A stretch of 64,000 nucleotides of DNA from Sediminibacterium sp. C3 (GCF_000508085.1 NZ_KI669560.1:216219-280218); one strand, 5' to 3'; numbered from the stretch's first letter, positions 33,093 to 43,148 are shown. The notes: generated by a model not told the origin, from the letters alone. Program-made: numbers and translations.

Positions 33093-34517
33093 TTATTTTA
33101 CCAACCACATCAAACCATAGTTCTCATCTTTTCCTCCCAATGCAGTTACTGCAGCTGCATAGTTAACTGGATTTAAAGATGCTTCGGTTGGTGAATAACC
33201 TAAACGCATTGGAATTCCTCTTGAATCAACTGCATCTACTGCAGGAGTTAATACAGGGAAACCTGTTCTACGCCAGTCTTTCCAGGCTTCATAGCTGGCC
33301 AAATAATTGTGCACCCACTTCTCAGTCATGATTTTCTTATGACCATCTACAGAACTGTATGCAACTTCAGGTAGTGCCACATAGGTATCATACTTTGCCT
33401 GATTAAATACACCATACATTTCCCATGATGCTTTGATAGCAGCCTTATATTTGGCTTCTGCTTCAACATCACCGCCCGCAACATAGCCTAGCTTAGCAGC
33501 TTCAGCCTGCATAAACAATACCTGTGCATAGTTGTGTAAAGTAAGCGGAGAATCCTGGCTTCTGAAAGCAGTACCAATTCTGCTGTATGCAGCAGGAATA
33601 TTAACTGCTACGTTTCTTCCGTAAGGCAATCCTTTGATTACACCACCTGCTAATGTTTCAGCAAAAACTGGCAACCTTGGATCTGCTTTAGGATCCATAT
33701 AGTCTGTCATGGTTTTACTGATAGCATAATCGTTTCTGTTACTGATGGTATAGTTGTTATACCAGGGATTGTAGTTATTGGGATCACCTGCAATATACTT
33801 GTAGTTGATATTCTGTGCATTGCTGGTAATTACACCTGCAGCTAGCGCAGCAGCATATTCGGTTTTACCTTTTGCAAGATCAGCCTTAGAAATTCTCAAT
33901 GCCATTACCATACGGGTAGTATTGGCAAAACGCTTCCATGCAGCCATATTACCATTCAAAAGAATATCACCCACAACTGCGGCTTCTGATTCATTAATCT
34001 GGGCAACTGCTTCAGTAAGCTCTTTAAATAAGGCAGTATAGATATCCTGCTGCTTATCGTATTTAGGTGAATAGTTCTTATCTCCCTGCAATGCTTCCGT
34101 ATAAGGAATATCACCCCAGATATCGGTCATTTGCAAGAAATAATAGGCTTTTAGAATACGGGCAACTGCAATCTGGTTATTCTTGGAACCATTTCCATTT
34201 GCAGAAGAAGAACCAGCATTATTATAATTGATGATGGTTTGTAAGTCATACAAAGGACCCGTATACCATCCTGCAAAACTTGAGTTTCTGTCACTGTACA
34301 AGGAAGAACCCGGATAAGGACCTTCAGATATATGCTGCACGTACATGGAACCCAATCTGGCACTGGTAACATAGGTGCTCAAAGCCTGCTGGGCATTGGT
34401 TAAAAGCGCTTTGGTAGAAGCCGTTGTTAGCTGCGCTGGTGAAATATTGGTATCACCAAACTTGTTACAACTCTGTAACGTAGCCAGCAAACCAAAAAAT
34501 ATTAAAATCTTTTTCAT
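33093..34517 (-). CDS. SusD/RagB-family lipoprotein (SusD-like_2 type)
   Basis: 474 residues. A lipoprotein signal ends at C17 (ATLQSC). The body has the helical TPR-like SusD scaffold: ILKAYYFLQMTDIWGDIPY, QQDIYTALFKELTEAV and late TEKWVHNYLASYEAWKDWRR. It forms the lid of the outer-membrane import complex with SusC. It is 33 bases downstream of susC in one operon. This subgroup is often found in pairs without nearby glycosidases, as here, so the nutrient may be a peptide or other small polymer. The nearest degradative gene is the convergent M28 peptidase. Confidence 0.9.
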   Translation of the reverse strand: MKKILIFFGLLATLQSCNKFGDTNISPAQLTTASTKALLTNAQQALSTYVTSARLGSMYVQHISEGPYPGSSLYSDRNSSFAGWYTGPLYDLQTIINYNNAGSSSANGNGSKNNQIAVARILKAYYFLQMTDIWGDIPYTEALQGDKNYSPKYDKQQDIYTALFKELTEAVAQINESEAAVVGDILLNGNMAAWKRFANTTRMVMALRISKADLAKGKTEYAAALAAGVITSNAQNINYKYIAGDPNNYNPWYNNYTISNRNDYAISKTMTDYMDPKADPRLPVFAETLAGGVIKGLPYGRNVAVNIPAAYSRIGTAFRSQDSPLTLHNYAQVLFMQAEAAKLGYVAGGDVEAEAKYKAAIKASWEMYGVFNQAKYDTYVALPEVAYSSVDGHKKIMTEKWVHNYLASYEAWKDWRRTGFPVLTPAVDAVDSRGIPMRLGYSPTEASLNPVNYAAAVTALGGKDENYGLMWLVK

Positions 34518-34550
34518 AAAATGTCTTTTTGTTTTTACTGAATTCGTTTA

Positions 34551-37500
34551 CTAAAATGAAGCCCTTAAGTTGAAACCAAATTGTCTGGTAGAAGATAGCT
34601 GACCACCTTCACGATAAAACAATTCCAACTCGGAAGGATCAACACCCCATTTCTTGGTTGTAGCCCAGATTAACCATGCATTCTGAACCATGAATCCGAT
34701 ATTGGCAGACTTAACAAAAGGTACCGCCTTTAAAAGAGAAGCGGGTAGTGTGTAACCGAATCTGATCTCTCTTAATTTGATATAAGAGGCATCTAACAAT
34801 ACATTGCTTGCATCTCTCTGACGAGCAGTATACCAGTAGGCTCTTGCAGAAATGTAACGATTGTTTTCTTTTCCTGCCAAAGCGCCGTTGGCAAAAATGC
34901 CCGGAATTCTGATACCACCATTACCGGTATTACCGCCTGCAGTAGTATATGAACCTGGATAATCTCTCCAATCATATCCCTTGTCGTTTTTACCAACTGT
35001 TTCCTGAGAAAGACCAGCACCTGTATTAAAGTTTCTGGTTTCAGAGTAGAATAAACCACCGCTTTGGAAATCAATTCCGAAAGTAAGATCAAAAGACTTA
35101 TACTTTAAAGAGTTAAACATACCTCCGGTAAACTTCGGTAGTACATTCCCGATTGGCACGTTAATATCATACAAAGGCTGACCTGTTGCATCAATTAAAG
35201 TTTGACCAGTTGTTGGATCTGTTCTCCATTTTCTTCCATAATATGTACCCCATTCGCCACCAACTCTATGCTCTAAACGAGTATCATAACGGTTGGTTGC
35301 ATACAGGTAAGTATTGATGCCAGGAGCCAGTTCCTTAATACTGTTCTGATTCTTAGCCCAGTTAAGGGTAACATCCCAGCTAAAGTTTCTGGTTTCAATG
35401 GGCTTACCGCTAAGGGTAATTTCAATACCCTTACTTTGAATATTACCTGCATTAATTTGAGCAGTAGAGAAACCGCTGGCAGGTGTTACATCAATACCTA
35501 AGATCTGATCGGTATTGTTGTTCTGGTAGTAAGTAACATCTAAGCCAATTTTCTTGAATAAACGCAATTCAACACCAAACTCATAGGCCTTGGTTAAAGC
35601 AGGACGAATGCCGCCGCCTTTAAACTGATTGCCAATGGTTGCTGAAGGATTGGTTCCGTAAAAAGATCCGTTGCCAATAGCCAAATTCAGTGCATGAGCA
35701 CCTAAGTCTGAACCTACACTGGCATAAGAAGCTCTTAGTTTACCATAAGTAAGCCAGCTAGACTTCAATAATTCTGTGAAGATGAAACTGGTGCTTAAAG
35801 ATGGATATAAATAAGAGTTGCTTTGTGTTGGTAATGCAGAAGACCAGTCATTGCGCAATGTTCCTTCTACAAACAACATGTCTCTCCAACCTACTGAAGC
35901 TTTACCTAAAACAGAATTCACTGTTTTCTTTTCATAAGAACGGCTAACGCTTGGTCTGGAAATAGAAGCAGCAATATCAAAATAGTTAGGAGAACTTAAT
36001 CCACCCTGAGTACTCATGGATAAAGCACTGTAGCTGTTCTTACGAACGTTACCACCCACCATTGCATCTACAGAAAAATCACCGAATTTATTCTTGTACA
36101 TGATATTGGTTTCGTAGTTCATTTCAGAATAACGATCCTGTGAAATATCAAAGTAATCCAATGTTAAAGCACCCGTTGGCATTCTGCCTGTATTTTCATT
36201 ATTGTAAGTATTTGCTCTTACATAAGAAACGATGTTCAGGTGTTTGTTGATTTTAATATTCATTCCAATATTACCAATCAATCTGTTTTGCGCCTGAGTA
36301 GAGAAAGCTTCGTTAGCTATAAAATACGGGTTATCCCAGTATTGTGGTCTTCCGTAAACTTTAATATCTGCACTCGCATTCGGGTCTCCGATATTCCAGG
36401 AGTTCAAACTACCATCTGGTTCTCTGTAATTAACCATGCGCTTCATGTCTAACTGACGCTGAAACCATTGGTTAAAGTTTTGTGTGATATTCAAACCATC
36501 TAAACGATATCCTTCAGCAGGCTTACCTTTTGTACTATTGGTTGTGTAAGTAAGATCAGTAGAGATAGTGATATATTTACCAATATCAAATGAACCATTC
36601 AAAGCCAGCTGATGTTGATCTCTGTTGGCATTTGGAATCATTAAGCTTCTGTTCTGATTGGCATAAGTCATTCTGAAATTATATCCTTCACCACCAGAAG
36701 AAAATGCAATAGAGTTATTTTTATTAACTCCTGTTTTAAAGAAATCTCTAACGTTATTAGGTTGTGCAACCAACGGTGTTAACTGACCAAATTCAGCACC
36801 AGGATACCAGCTCCAGTATGCACGGTAATTGTCTCCGTTCATTTTAGGACCCCAGCTTTCATCGGCACCATACTCCAACATTCTTTGACCATTGAATGCT
36901 GCCCAAGATGCAGGATGGATAGCAGGATTGTATTTAAACAAATAAAAACCCTGTGCATCAAATGCAGTTCCGGCAGAAGTTAGAGAAGAGGAATAACCAC
37001 CTGCATATTCATTTTGATATGGAGGCAATAAAGCCAGCTTTTCAAAAGTTAAACCCAGGTTTACATCTACACTGGTGTATTTTTTACGAGAACCTTTTTT
37101 CGTAGTGATTACAACCGCTCCATTGGCAGCACGCTGACCATATAAAGCAGTTGAAGCAGGTCCTTTCAACACTGAAACAGTTTCAATATTGTCCAGAATC
37201 ACTGCGGATTGATTCGTAATAGTTCCATCTACCACAAAAATGGGTGCTTGAGGTCCAAGACCAGTAACACCACGTATTAAGATATCGGCATTGTCAAATG
37301 AAGAACTAGGTGAACCTACCAATTGAACACCGGCTACCTTACCTGCTAATGAGGTACTGATGTCCAGTGATTTGGCAACGGTTAGGTTTTCACCCTTAAC
37401 CTCCTGCACCGCATAACCCAATGCTTTCTTTTCTCTTTTAACACCCAGTGCCGTTACCACAACTTCACTCAGGTTATCTACTGCTTCTTTCATTCTAACC

Positions 37501-37763
37501 GAAGAAGCTTTGTCGGCCGGTAATTCTACCATTCCAAAACCTGTGGCAGTAAACTGCAGCACAGCGTTGGGAGATACAGAAATGGTAAAATTGCCTTCCC
37601 CATCAGCACTTACTGCATTTTTAGTGCCCTTTTCTTTAACAGTTGCAGAAGGTACACCCACTCCATTGGTGTCTGTAACCTTTCCTTTCACTGTTGTTTT
37701 TTGTGCATAGGTAGTATTCATAAAAAGAATAAAACCCAGCATTAACAACAAAATTTTTCTCAT
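34551..37763 (-). CDS. SusC/RagA-family TonB-linked outer-membrane transporter
   Basis: 1070 residues. Signal peptide (1-20), carboxypeptidase-D regulatory-like domain (about 22-100, KGKVTDTNGVGVPSATVKEKG), then LSEVVVTALGVKREKKALGY (TonB-box region), a plug domain to about 240 (TALYGQRAANGAVVITTKKG), and a 22-strand barrel ending RQFGFNLRASF. It imports a nutrient with TonB energy and the SusD lid. No FecR-type anti-sigma gene or N-terminal STN domain is present. No glycoside-hydrolase genes adjoin it, so it is not a typical glycan locus. Confidence 0.95.
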   Translation of the reverse strand: MRKILLLMLGFILFMNTTYAQKTTVKGKVTDTNGVGVPSATVKEKGTKNAVSADGEGNFTISVSPNAVLQFTATGFGMVELPADKASSVRMKEAVDNLSEVVVTALGVKREKKALGYAVQEVKGENLTVAKSLDISTSLAGKVAGVQLVGSPSSSFDNADILIRGVTGLGPQAPIFVVDGTITNQSAVILDNIETVSVLKGPASTALYGQRAANGAVVITTKKGSRKKYTSVDVNLGLTFEKLALLPPYQNEYAGGYSSSLTSAGTAFDAQGFYLFKYNPAIHPASWAAFNGQRMLEYGADESWGPKMNGDNYRAYWSWYPGAEFGQLTPLVAQPNNVRDFFKTGVNKNNSIAFSSGGEGYNFRMTYANQNRSLMIPNANRDQHQLALNGSFDIGKYITISTDLTYTTNSTKGKPAEGYRLDGLNITQNFNQWFQRQLDMKRMVNYREPDGSLNSWNIGDPNASADIKVYGRPQYWDNPYFIANEAFSTQAQNRLIGNIGMNIKINKHLNIVSYVRANTYNNENTGRMPTGALTLDYFDISQDRYSEMNYETNIMYKNKFGDFSVDAMVGGNVRKNSYSALSMSTQGGLSSPNYFDIAASISRPSVSRSYEKKTVNSVLGKASVGWRDMLFVEGTLRNDWSSALPTQSNSYLYPSLSTSFIFTELLKSSWLTYGKLRASYASVGSDLGAHALNLAIGNGSFYGTNPSATIGNQFKGGGIRPALTKAYEFGVELRLFKKIGLDVTYYQNNNTDQILGIDVTPASGFSTAQINAGNIQSKGIEITLSGKPIETRNFSWDVTLNWAKNQNSIKELAPGINTYLYATNRYDTRLEHRVGGEWGTYYGRKWRTDPTTGQTLIDATGQPLYDINVPIGNVLPKFTGGMFNSLKYKSFDLTFGIDFQSGGLFYSETRNFNTGAGLSQETVGKNDKGYDWRDYPGSYTTAGGNTGNGGIRIPGIFANGALAGKENNRYISARAYWYTARQRDASNVLLDASYIKLREIRFGYTLPASLLKAVPFVKSANIGFMVQNAWLIWATTKKWGVDPSELELFYREGGQLSSTRQFGFNLRASF

Positions 37764-37940
37764 TTGTTTAGGTTTTTGTGATAGAAATTAGGCTTTCAAT
37801 GTACATAATTTCACTTAATTGTTAAAGAAATCTTAATAGTTTAAACATTAATCCGATTAGATTATACTTAATGAATGAATTTTATAGCTATAAACTATAT
37901 ATATGAGAAATTATAGCTTTATACATGAGGAATAGTGCAC

Positions 37941-37970
37941 AAAAAAGCCCCAATTCAATGAATCAGGGCC
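37941..37970 (-). terminator. Terminator of the deoxyhypusine-synthase-like gene
   Basis: On the minus strand GCCC...GGGC arms (37947-37950, 37966-37969) enclose an inner TGAAT/ATTCA stem and are followed by six T. It lies 70 bases after the stop of 38040-39023. The surrounding gap 37764-38039 also holds the susC promoter, which I cannot place with confidence. Confidence 0.7.
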
Positions 37971-38039
37971 ACATATTAAATTTTTAATTTATATACTTGC
38001 TTATTACAGGTTATTACAATTCAGCAACCTGCCAGCATT

Positions 38040-39023
38040 TTACCAACCCAATAAATAAGCAAAAATCAACGGAGCAACAATAGTTGCATCACTTTCAACA
38101 ATGTATTTGGGGGTATGAATATCCAGCTTACCCCAGGTGATTTTTTCATTGGGAACTGCTCCGGAATAAGAACCATAAGAGGTAGTAGAATCACTGATCT
38201 GACAGAAATAGCTCCAGAATGGAACATCATGCCACTCTAAATCCTGGTACATCATAGGAACCACACAAATTGGGAAGTCCCCGGCAATACCACCACCAAT
38301 CTGGAAGAAGCCAACCCCCTTACCACCACTGTTGGCGCGGTACCACTCTGTTAGCCATACCATGTATTCAATACCACTCTTCATGGTAGAAGCTTTCAAT
38401 TCCTGCTTAATTACATAAGAAGCGAAAATATTACCCATGGTACTGTCTTCCCATCCCGGAACTACTATCGGAAGATTCTTTTCAGCAGCAGCCAACATCC
38501 AACTATTCTTTGGATCAATTTCATAATACTGCTGTAAATCGCCACTCAACAACATTTTATACATGAACTCATGCGGGAAATAGCGTTCGCCAGCATTGTC
38601 AGCGTCTTTCCAAACCTTATAAATATGTTTTTGTAAACGACGGAAAGCTTCTTCTTCAGGAATACAGGTATCTGTTACACGATTGTAATGGTTTTCCAGT
38701 AAATCCCACTCTTCCTGCGGACTCAAATCACGGTAATTAGGCACACGCTTATAATGACTATGTGCTACCAGATTCATGATATCTTCTTCCAGGTTTGCTC
38801 CTGTACAGCTAATGATGGCCACTTTATCCAGACGGATCATTTCGGCTAAGCTAATGCCTAATTCTGCAGTACTCATGGCACCTGCCAGACTCACCAGCAT
38901 TTTACCTCCCTCCAGCAAATGGGTTTCATATCCTTTTGCCGCATCCACCAATGCAGCTGCATTAAAATGTCTGTAATGGTGTTCTATAAACTGAGAAACA
39001 GGTCCTTTGCTCATATTATTCAT
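38040..39023 (-). CDS. Deoxyhypusine synthase-family protein
   Basis: 327 residues. It matches the DHS fold, with NAD-binding ISCTGANLEEDIMN and the active-site lysine in ITWGKLDIHT, where WGK is the eukaryotic/archaeal catalytic motif. In eukaryotes DHS modifies eIF5A. Bacteria have no eIF5A with hypusine, so the bacterial homologue probably makes a polyamine such as homospermidine, or acts on another substrate. It is a single gene flanked by a terminator and the divergent methyltransferase gene. Function at family level is firm; the reaction is not. Confidence 0.85.
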   Translation of the reverse strand: MNNMSKGPVSQFIEHHYRHFNAAALVDAAKGYETHLLEGGKMLVSLAGAMSTAELGISLAEMIRLDKVAIISCTGANLEEDIMNLVAHSHYKRVPNYRDLSPQEEWDLLENHYNRVTDTCIPEEEAFRRLQKHIYKVWKDADNAGERYFPHEFMYKMLLSGDLQQYYEIDPKNSWMLAAAEKNLPIVVPGWEDSTMGNIFASYVIKQELKASTMKSGIEYMVWLTEWYRANSGGKGVGFFQIGGGIAGDFPICVVPMMYQDLEWHDVPFWSYFCQISDSTTSYGSYSGAVPNEKITWGKLDIHTPKYIVESDATIVAPLIFAYLLGW

Positions 39024-39115
39024 TTTTAAGAGGGCAAAAGTAAATTTTTTAACTGGTATGCCTCTCCTAAATTGTTCTCAAATTTTCGTTACTTGCAGTC
39101 CCCCTCTAAAACATC

Positions 39116-39877
39116 ATGGACCAACAATACTTTAAAGAATATTATCATCTGGAAAGAGTAAACTGGTGGTTTACGGTTAGAAGGAAGATATTGAGGGAGC
39201 GAATCTGCCGCTTTTTGGGAAATCCTCGGGGAATTCAGTCGCTGAATATAGGCGCAGCCACAGGAACTACTTCAGAAATGCTGGAGGAATTCGGGTCGGT
39301 CATGTCGGTTGAATACGATGAAACCTGTTGCAATTTTGCCAAAACCCTGCTGAAAAGCCCCATTATACAGGGTTCCATCACAGAACTTCCTTTTGAAGAA
39401 AATTCTTATGATCTGGTCTGTGCTTTTGATGTCATTGAACATGTAGAAGATCATCAAAAGGCAGTGGAAGAAATGTGGAGGGTCTGTAAACCTGGCGGAC
39501 ATCTCTTTATTACCGTGCCTGCTTATATGTTTTTATGGGGAGACCACGATGTAATTAACCAGCACGTTAGAAGATATACCCTTCCGGAATTACTGAAGCT
39601 GGTACAGTCGCAAAAAGGGCAAGTGATTTACAAGAGTTATTTTAACTCCATTCTTTTTGCTCCGATTGCTGCTTTCAGACTGATGGCCAATGCCATTCAG
39701 AAAATAAAAGGGAAGAAAAAAGAAAGTGTAGAATCGGACCATGCCGTTTTTGGAACGGATGGCTTTTTTAATAAACTATTAGGGAGTGTTTTCTCCATTG
39801 ATTATTACTTGCTTAAATTAGGATTTCGATTTCCGGCAGGCGTATCCATCATGGTGATCTTTAAAAAAGAAGCATAA
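39116..39877 (+). CDS. Class I SAM-dependent methyltransferase
   Basis: 253 residues. SLNIGAATGTTSEML is SAM motif I, SVEYDE the acidic loop, and DLVCAFDVIEHVEDH motif II; a C-terminal HDVINQHVRRYT block follows. It is the first gene of a row with a GT87 protein, a DPM1-like glycosyltransferase and a deacetylase, with no gaps between them. This suggests modification of a lipid-linked sugar or a surface glycolipid. Confidence 0.87.
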   Translation: MDQQYFKEYYHLERVNWWFTVRRKILRERICRFLGNPRGIQSLNIGAATGTTSEMLEEFGSVMSVEYDETCCNFAKTLLKSPIIQGSITELPFEENSYDLVCAFDVIEHVEDHQKAVEEMWRVCKPGGHLFITVPAYMFLWGDHDVINQHVRRYTLPELLKLVQSQKGQVIYKSYFNSILFAPIAAFRLMANAIQKIKGKKKESVESDHAVFGTDGFFNKLLGSVFSIDYYLLKLGFRFPAGVSIMVIFKKEA

Positions 39878-41081
39878 ATGAATCAGATACAAAACTTACT
39901 CTATAAAAAATGGGAAACCAGGTGGGCAGGCAATGTCTATCTGATTCATATCATCTGGTTTTTACTGGCAGCCATTGCCGTAAGCGCAGAAATCAGTCGT
40001 GGCTTAACCGGTATAGATAATTACCTGATTTTTGAAGGCGTATTCAGACATGTGGTGCAGGAAAAATATCTTTTCAGTTATTATCCTGATGAATATGTTT
40101 CCTTCAATAATTATGGACCTGCATTTTCATTGGTCATTGCTCCCTTTGCATTGCTTCCCACTTATCTTGGTTGCTTTCTTTGGGCAATGGCAAATGCTGC
40201 GGCTTTATTTTATGCCTTGAAATTAATCCCCATTGAAGAGAAGCAAAGAATTCTTGTTTACTGGATTGTATTGATTGAAATGATGACATCTATTCATAGT
40301 GTCCAGTTCAATCCCATGTTCACTGCTTTTTTATTTTTCTTATGTATTTACGATACGAGGAAAAGACTGGCTGGCTACTTTATTTATAGCATTGGGATTT
40401 CTGACCAAATTATATGGCATTGCAGGTCTTGCCTTTTTCTTTTTTTCCAGAAACAAGTTACAGTTTGCACTTTCCTTTATTGCCTGGATGGCCATTATTG
40501 TAGTGGCGCCCATTGTATATTCAAGTGCAGATTATATTATGCAGAGCTATGAAGACTGGTATTATCAAATCATCAGACGCAACCAACAGAATATAGACAA
40601 CTCCAGAACTGCAGGCATGCAGGACATTTCAGTGCCGGGCATGATCAGAAGAATCTTTCATTATTATGGCCCTATAGATCTTCCGATTATTGCCGTTGCT
40701 GGAACATTGTTTGGCATTCCTTTATTAAAAAAGCAAAATCAACAACAGGCAAAATTTGGTTTGTCCTATCTGGCATTGGTATTAATTTCCGTCGTGATAT
40801 TTAGCTCTGCTGCCGAAAGCCCCACTTTCGTGATTGCGGTAACGGGTGCCGCAATATGGTTTATACTTCAGGAAAAGCCCATCAGCAATTATGTAAAAAT
40901 CCTATTGGCAATATTATTTATTTTAACCATTCTATCCCCGACTGACCTGATTCCCCCTTACATAAGAATTAATATTATTCTTGCATATTCACTGAAAGCT
41001 TTACCTTGTTTTATCATCTGGTGCTGGTTAATCATCAGTTGCTGGAAAATTCATTTACCCAAAATCCATTCCGGGCAATGA
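39878..41081 (+). pseudogene. GT87 (DUF2029)-type mannosyltransferase-like membrane protein, frameshifted
   Basis: Two frames join at a run of four A (40361-40364). Removing one A gives a continuous 400-residue protein reading YDTRKDWLATLFIALGFLTK through the junction. Its N-terminal half (GIDNYLIFEGVFRHVVQE, YGPAFSLVIAPFALLP) and multiple transmembrane segments fit GT-C family GT87, which uses polyprenyl-phosphate sugars. The surrounding operon and perfect fit of both halves make a sequence error likely. If the break is real, the C-terminal half would be lost. It starts directly after the methyltransferase stop. Confidence 0.75.
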
Positions 41082-42010
41082 GTAGATTAATCAGTTTTGT
41101 TATTCCGGCTTGCAACGAAGAAAAGAATATTCCTGTTATTGTAAAGGAGATTTCCGCAATTATGACAGGCTCGCCTTACAACTATCGATTTCTGTTTGTG
41201 GATGATGGAAGCAGCGACCAAACACTTTCTGTTTTACAACAGCTTTCCAAAGAAAACAATCATGTTCACTACCTGAGCCTTTCCAGAAATTTCGGCCACC
41301 AGAATGCCCTGAAAGCAGGTCTGGACCATGCAGAAGGAGATGCTGTTATCATGATGGACGCCGACCTACAACATCCGCCAGCTTTAATCCCCCTGTTACT
41401 GGAAAAATGGGAAGAAGGAACAGATATGGTTTATACCATCCGAAAAGAACAGGAAGATTTGTCTTTGCTGAAAAGGAAAACATCTGCTCTATTTTATGAC
41501 GTAATCAACAATATGTCTGACATTGAACTGGAACAGGGCACTGCGGATTTTCGTTTGATGGATAAAAAAGTAGTAGATGCGTTCAGACAATTGAGAGAAC
41601 ATGAATTGTTTATCAGAGGACTGGTAAAATGGATGGGATTCAGTCAGGCAGGTATTGCCTATGTACCAGCAGCCCGTTTTTCCGGCGCTTCCAAATACAC
41701 CATTAAAAAAATGGTGCGCTTTGCACTGCAGGGTATTACTTCTTTCAGCACAAAGCCTCTGTATATGGCGGCCTATCTGGGTTTTAGTTTTGCGTTTTTA
41801 TCGGTCTTATATATACCCTATATCGTTTATAGCTTTTATCAGGGCCATACCGTTTCAGGCTGGGCTTCCATTGTTGCTGCCATTGCTTTTTTTGGGGGAT
41901 TACAACTGATGATTCTTGGAATCATCGGACTGTATCTGGGCAAGCTGTTCATGCAAAGTAAAAACAGGCCGCACTACTTTATCAAAGAAAGAAGCTGGGA
42001 GAATGAATAA
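41078..42010 (+). CDS. DPM1/GtrB-type family 2 glycosyltransferase
   Basis: 310 residues from ATG at 41078, overlapping the previous stop as ATGA. SFVIPACNEEKNIPVIVKEI, FVDDGSSDQT and MMDADLQHPP are GT2 motifs, with the QHPP stretch of polyprenyl-phosphate glycosyltransferases. Two C-terminal transmembrane helices (about 230-295) follow. It should make an undecaprenyl-phosphate sugar that the GT87 protein then uses, which explains the gene pairing. Confidence 0.92.
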   Translation: MSRLISFVIPACNEEKNIPVIVKEISAIMTGSPYNYRFLFVDDGSSDQTLSVLQQLSKENNHVHYLSLSRNFGHQNALKAGLDHAEGDAVIMMDADLQHPPALIPLLLEKWEEGTDMVYTIRKEQEDLSLLKRKTSALFYDVINNMSDIELEQGTADFRLMDKKVVDAFRQLREHELFIRGLVKWMGFSQAGIAYVPAARFSGASKYTIKKMVRFALQGITSFSTKPLYMAAYLGFSFAFLSVLYIPYIVYSFYQGHTVSGWASIVAAIAFFGGLQLMILGIIGLYLGKLFMQSKNRPHYFIKERSWENE

Positions 42011-42773
42011 AAAAGTTTTTCTGAGTTTTGATGTAGAAGAATTTGACATGCCGCTGGAATACCAGCATGCCATATCTGTTGCTGATCAGATGCAGGTGGG
42101 TATCAATGGGCTTGATGCCATTCAACCTGTCTTGGAAAGAGCACCCTCGACCTTGTTTACGACAGCTAATTTTGCCAATCATTTTCCGGAACGCATCCGG
42201 ATGCTTGCAGAAAAACATGAAATAGCTTCACATACTTTTTATCATACGGATTATGAAACAGCAGACTTATTAAAGTCAAGAATCAGGCTGGAAGAAATAA
42301 TCGGAAAAAAAGTAACTGGTCTGCGAATGCCACGCATGCGTCCGGTATTAATGAAAGATGTATTGGAAGCCGGATATCAATACGACTCTTCTATCAATCC
42401 AACCTGGTTGCCCGGCAGATACAATAATTTTCATTTACCCAGAACCGCATACAAGGAAGAAGGCATTGTCAGAATACCAGCATCTGTTAGTCCCGGTATC
42501 CGCATACCCCTATTCTGGTTGAGTTTCAAGAATATGCCCTATACTGTATATAAGCAACTTTGCCTGCAGACCCTGGCAAAAGATGGGTATCTCTGCTTGT
42601 ATTTTCATCCCTGGGAATTTACGCCAATTGAACCCTATGGTTTACCAGCCTATACCCGCCGCTGGTGTGGTCCTTTACTTGTTGAAAGACTGATGCAGCT
42701 GGTGAAGGATTTATCTAAAGAGGCATCTTTTGATACGATGAATCAGTTTGGATTTCCCGTTATGATGAAGTAG
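42003..42773 (+). CDS. Polysaccharide deacetylase-family protein
   Basis: 256 residues from ATG at 42003, overlapping the previous gene by 8 bases. FLSFDVEEFDMP carries the catalytic aspartate and metal-site acids of NodB domains; IASHTFYHTDY is motif 2; RMPRMRP and LYFHPWEF are later motifs of the DUF3473/XrtA-associated subgroup. It would remove acetyl groups from a glycan. It is the last gene of the operon-like row beginning at 39116. Confidence 0.87.
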   Translation: MNKKVFLSFDVEEFDMPLEYQHAISVADQMQVGINGLDAIQPVLERAPSTLFTTANFANHFPERIRMLAEKHEIASHTFYHTDYETADLLKSRIRLEEIIGKKVTGLRMPRMRPVLMKDVLEAGYQYDSSINPTWLPGRYNNFHLPRTAYKEEGIVRIPASVSPGIRIPLFWLSFKNMPYTVYKQLCLQTLAKDGYLCLYFHPWEFTPIEPYGLPAYTRRWCGPLLVERLMQLVKDLSKEASFDTMNQFGFPVMMK

Positions 42774-42794
42774 TTACTTAAAAAAGGATTTCCC

Positions 42795-42836
42795 ATTTTA
42801 CAGATTCAACTACAGTTTGATTTCTCACTGTAAAAT
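42795..42836. other. Inverted repeat after the deacetylase gene
   Basis: Arms ATTTTACAG (42795-42803) and CTGTAAAAT (42828-42836) with a 24-base loop. It could be a weak terminator for the preceding operon or a second operator for the following ArsR-type regulator. Confidence 0.35.
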
Positions 42837-42854
42837 TTGCAATTCTGAAATATT

Positions 42855-42874
42855 ATTTAGACATTTGTCTAAAT
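42855..42874. promoter_or_regulatory. Palindromic operator ATTTAGACA-TT-TGTCTAAAT
   Basis: Perfect 9-bp arms around TT, 8 bases before the GTG at 42883. An ArsR-family regulator gene follows, so autoregulation by binding here is likely. The palindrome overlaps the region where the protein would begin if an upstream start were used, which argues for the GTG start. Confidence 0.75.
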
Positions 42875-42882
42875 ATCTAAGA

Positions 42883-43143
42883 GTGAATATCGTTTTTAAG
42901 GCACTAAATGACGCAACAAGAAGAGAAATACTGGAACTATTGAAGGATAGGGATATGACTGCCGGAGAAATTGCTGAACAATTCAATATTTCCAAGCCCA
43001 GTATTTCGCATCACCTTGACTTGCTTAAACAGGCAGGGCTGGTGATTGCCAACAAAGACGGACAGTTTATTCATTATTCCATTAATACAACAGTAATGGA
43101 TGAAATGCTGAAATGGATGCTACAGTTTAAAAGAAAAAAATAA
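42883..43143 (+). CDS. sdpR: SdpR-type ArsR-family autorepressor
   Basis: 86 residues from GTG at 42883 (MNIVFKALNDATRREILELL); an in-frame start further upstream would place coding sequence over the operator. The winged helix-turn-helix reads MTAGEIAEQFNISKPSISHH with LDLLKQAGLV, the ArsR layout, and lacks the metal-binding cysteines of SmtB. With the next gene it forms the sdpRI pair known from Bacillus, where SdpR is sequestered by membrane SdpI when SDP toxin is present. A palindromic operator precedes it. Confidence 0.85.
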   Translation: MNIVFKALNDATRREILELLKDRDMTAGEIAEQFNISKPSISHHLDLLKQAGLVIANKDGQFIHYSINTTVMDEMLKWMLQFKRKK

Positions 43144-43148
43144 ATCGC

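Noticed and set aside
42817..42882. Earlier ATG for the SdpR-like regulator
   Set aside because: It would place coding sequence across a perfect palindromic operator; the conserved protein begins at the GTG at 42883.
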